NCBI RefSeq assembly: GCF_051124815.1
Contig: NZ_CP118485.1
Span: 2,294,001-2,358,000, forward strand
Source of the DNA: Azospirillum sp051124815
GTDB taxonomy: Bacteria > Pseudomonadota > Alphaproteobacteria > Azospirillales > Azospirillaceae
Direction of reading: 5' to 3'
Length of the DNA: 64,000 bases
The number at the start of each line of letters is the position of its first letter. Position 1 is the first letter of the stretch. A program made the translations under genes and the position numbers. Shown piece after piece: positions 61,806 to 64,000 of the stretch. The notes under the pieces were generated by a model, which was given only the letters and a program-made list of their open reading frames with translations, was not told where the DNA came from and did not search any database.

Positions 61806-62321
61806 TCAACGATAGACGCCGACCGCCAGCATGTAGGGCTTGCCGTTCAGAACCAGACGGCGGGCATGCATCGTCTTGCGCGTCACCTGCCCGGTCAGCG
61901 GATCGATCCATTGATAGGTGACGTCGGTGCGGCCGTCGCGCGCCACCCCGTCCAGCGCCTCGCGGATGAAGGGCTTGCCGTCTACGTCGCGCAGCTCCTT
62001 CAGGTTCGACCCGTTCAGCGTCGCGGTCCAGCCATGGGCGACCATCACACCCTTGTCGTCCAGCAGCATCGGGTAGAGGTCGCGGTCGGTGAAAGCGCTA
62101 TCATGGGCGGCAAAGGCTTCGGCCGCCGCGTCCGGACCGATCCGCTCCAGCAGCTGTTCGGCGCGGTCGATCATCGTCAGCGCTTCGGCATCGGTGCCGC
62201 GGGTGCGGGCCGGGGCGCCGGCGGCAAAGGCGATGACCACAAGCAGCAGAAGGACAGGCAGGACGGTCAGCAGCGTTTGCCGCTGAACCCGCAGACGAAG
62301 CTTGGAGAGCATGCCGACCAT
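61806..62321 (-). CDS. Single Cache-domain protein
   Basis: 171 aa from ATG 62321 (a second Met at 62312 is also possible). One membrane segment or uncleaved signal (about 16-36, LLTVLPVLLLLVVIAFAAGA). Then a Cache_2-like sensor: DRDLYPMLLDDKGVMVAHGW, GKPFIREALDG and VTYQWIDPLTGQVTRKTMHARR. No output domain, so probably a periplasmic ligand-binding partner of another receptor. Confidence 0.8.
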   Translation of the reverse strand: MVGMLSKLRLRVQRQTLLTVLPVLLLLVVIAFAAGAPARTRGTDAEALTMIDRAEQLLERIGPDAAAEAFAAHDSAFTDRDLYPMLLDDKGVMVAHGWTATLNGSNLKELRDVDGKPFIREALDGVARDGRTDVTYQWIDPLTGQVTRKTMHARRLVLNGKPYMLAVGVYR

Positions 62322-62508
62322 CAGCCTGAACCTGTGCCTGTGACGTTTGGCTCCGGGAAGGAAGTTCGGATTCGGAACCATCCCGGCCGTGGTAATACCA
62401 TGACCGACACCGCGCAATGGACCAAACGTCACAGGTGCCATGCCTGCTCCCTCCCGCGCGCGAATCGTGTCAATTCGCCGCAGCCTGCCCCGCCCGCCCT
62501 AACGCCGG

Positions 62509-64000
62509 CTAAAGGAAGCTATAGGGGTCGACATCGATCTGCACCCGGATGGCCGGCGGAATCTCGACCCGCTCCAGCCATTCCGCGATCAGCGGCTGCA
62601 CCTGGGTGCTGCGCGGCGCCTTCAGCAGCAGGCGGCGGCGGTGCCGTCCGCGCAGCAGGGCCAGCGGCGCCGGGGCCGGCCCCAATATGTGGACCGAGTC
62701 GCTGCGCGGGGCGGCCCGGCCCAGCGCCATCGCCACCCGCTCCACCAGCGTCGGATCCTCGCCGGAGACGATCAGCGCCGCCAGCCGGCCGAAGGGCGGC
62801 ATGCCGGCCTCCAGCCGCATCTCGGCCTCCAGCTGATAGAAGCCGTCGCGGTCGCCGGCGGCCAGCGCCTGCATCACCGGATGTTCGGGCATGAAGGTCT
62901 GCAGCATCACCCGCCCCGGCCGTTCGCCGCGCCCGGCGCGCCCGGCCACCTGATGCAGCAGCTGATAGGTGCGCTCCGCCGCCCGCAGGTCACCACCGTT
63001 CAGCCCCAGATCGGCATCGACCACCCCCACCAGCGTCAGCATCGGGAAATGGTGGCCCTTCGCCATCACCTGGGTACCGATGATGATGTCCAGCTCGTGC
63101 CGGCCGATGCTCTCGACCATCTCCTGGATGGCGCGCGGGCCATGCAGGGTGTCGGACGCCATGATGGCGGCGCGCGCCTCGGGGAACAGCTCCGCCACCT
63201 CCTCGGCGATGCGCTCCACGCCGGGACCGCAGGCGGCCATGGTGCCCTCCTCCCCGCATTCCGGGCAGGCATGGGGCAAGGGCTGCTGCAAACCGCAATG
63301 GTGGCATTGCAGCTTGCGGGCGAGCCGGTGCTCCACCAGCCACGCCGTGCAGTTCGGACATTGCATGCGGTGGCCGCAGGCGCGGCACAGGGTCAGCGGG
63401 GCGTAGCCGCGGCGGTTTAGGAACAGCATCGCCTGCTCGCCGCCGGCCAGCGTGTCGGTCAGCGCCTTGCGCAGGCTGGGCGCCAGCCAATGCCGGGCGG
63501 GAGGACGGTCGCGCCGCAGGTCGATCAGTTCCACGTCGGGCAGCACGGCGCCGCCATGGCGGGCCGGCAGTTCGATGCGGGCGTAGCGGTGGCTGTCGGC
63601 ATTGACCTTGGTCTCCAGCGACGGCGTGGCGGAGACCAGCGCGATCGGCAGCCCGCCGAGATGCGCCCGCGCCACCGCCATGTCGCGGGCGTGGTAGATC
63701 GCCCCCTCCTCCTGCTTGTAGGCGGAGTCGTGCTCCTCATCGACGATGATGACGCCCAGATCCGGATAGGGCAGGAACAGCGCCGAGCGTGCGCCGACCA
63801 CCACCGGCACCTCGCCCTTCGCCACCGCGCGCCAGGTGTCGCGGCGCTGGGCGCCGGTCAGCTCCGAATGCCATTCCGCCGGCGGCGCGCCGAAACGCCG
63901 GGCGAAGCGGTCGAGCCACTGCGCCGACAGCGCGATCTCCGGCAGCAGCACCAGCGCCTGTTTGCCCTGTTCCAGCGCCGCCGAGATCGCCTCGTAATAG
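62509..64000 (-). CDS. priA: Primosomal replication helicase PriA, N-terminus outside the window
   Basis: The frame is open to the window end (497 codons present; family length about 720-760). Seen: helicase motif II DEEH (IIVDEEHDSAYKQE), SATPS, NRRGYAP, and the zinc-binding Cys array CRACGHRMQCPNC...CHHC...CPECG, and motif V-VI GTQVMAKGHHFP and HQVAGRAGRGERPG. Restarts stalled replication forks. Divergent or separate from the Cache gene by 187 bp. Confidence 0.96.
   Translation of the reverse strand, partial: YYEAISAALEQGKQALVLLPEIALSAQWLDRFARRFGAPPAEWHSELTGAQRRDTWRAVAKGEVPVVVGARSALFLPYPDLGVIIVDEEHDSAYKQEEGAIYHARDMAVARAHLGGLPIALVSATPSLETKVNADSHRYARIELPARHGGAVLPDVELIDLRRDRPPARHWLAPSLRKALTDTLAGGEQAMLFLNRRGYAPLTLCRACGHRMQCPNCTAWLVEHRLARKLQCHHCGLQQPLPHACPECGEEGTMAACGPGVERIAEEVAELFPEARAAIMASDTLHGPRAIQEMVESIGRHELDIIIGTQVMAKGHHFPMLTLVGVVDADLGLNGGDLRAAERTYQLLHQVAGRAGRGERPGRVMLQTFMPEHPVMQALAAGDRDGFYQLEAEMRLEAGMPPFGRLAALIVSGEDPTLVERVAMALGRAAPRSDSVHILGPAPAPLALLRGRHRRRLLLKAPRSTQVQPLIAEWLERVEIPPAIRVQIDVDPYSFL

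Overview
The window is 64 kb of high-GC DNA (about 68-70% by eye) from an alphaproteobacterium, most likely an Azospirillum or close Rhodospirillales relative. The basis is the protein style, an F1 operon in the order atpHAGDC without F0 genes, abundant hybrid histidine kinases, a BLUF protein, and G/C-rich dispersed intergenic repeats. This is inference; no 16S gene or other marker is present. Both ends cut genes: a hybrid sensor kinase at the left and priA at the right.

Layout. 1-16.7 kb: regulation and envelope genes: two hybrid histidine kinases, an amidoligase plus C26 glutamine-amidotransferase pair, a phospholipase D-like enzyme, an OmpA/DUF4398 lipoprotein pair, DedA, NnrU, CBS, DUF2934, a double cold-shock protein and an EamA exporter. 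16.8-33.5 kb: a catabolic island built around homogentisate. It holds maiA, a five-gene Liv-type ABC importer (livKHMGF), a PaaX-type regulator, a BLUF photoreceptor, an unassigned R2-like diiron protein with its own 2Fe-2S/FAD reductase, a higBA toxin-antitoxin pair, fahA, hmgA, a MarR regulator, paaY, and a flavin hydroxylase with a 65-aa partner that fits MhaAB (3-hydroxyphenylacetate 6-hydroxylase). 33.7-41.5 kb: a fused alpha/beta hydrolase, infC, thrS, a degenerate EAL protein, pyrD and a DUF952 gene. 41.5-50.4 kb: a minus-strand podovirus-type prophage remnant (capsid, tail-tube A and B-like, coiled-coil, tail spike, terminase) with no portal, integrase, replication or recognisable lysis genes. 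50.7-55.5 kb: fur with a coupled Cys-rich ORF, sodC, a DEAD-box helicase, a GST and a ferritin-like protein. 55.7-64 kb: atpHAGDC, two small genes and priA.

How it works together. The island can be read as: Liv-type uptake of an aromatic acid; MhaAB hydroxylation to homogentisate; HmgA ring opening to maleylacetoacetate; MaiA isomerisation; FahA cleavage to fumarate and acetoacetate. The sequence shows a candidate shared operator (an inverted repeat AGTTTC-N4-GAAACT) in the hmgA/marR gap and, with 13 bp identical, upstream of livK. It also shows two perfect FNR/FixK-type boxes (TTGAT-N4-ATCAA): one in class II position before the diiron oxygenase gene and one before mhaA. The island therefore appears wired to substrate (MarR, PaaX) and to oxygen. 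The diiron protein/reductase pair is the best candidate for an undescribed activity, perhaps the ring hydroxylation that feeds MhaAB, but its substrate cannot be read from sequence.

No tRNA, rRNA or CRISPR array was recognised by eye. Six G/C-rich composite palindromes and two shorter palindromic repeats lie between genes.
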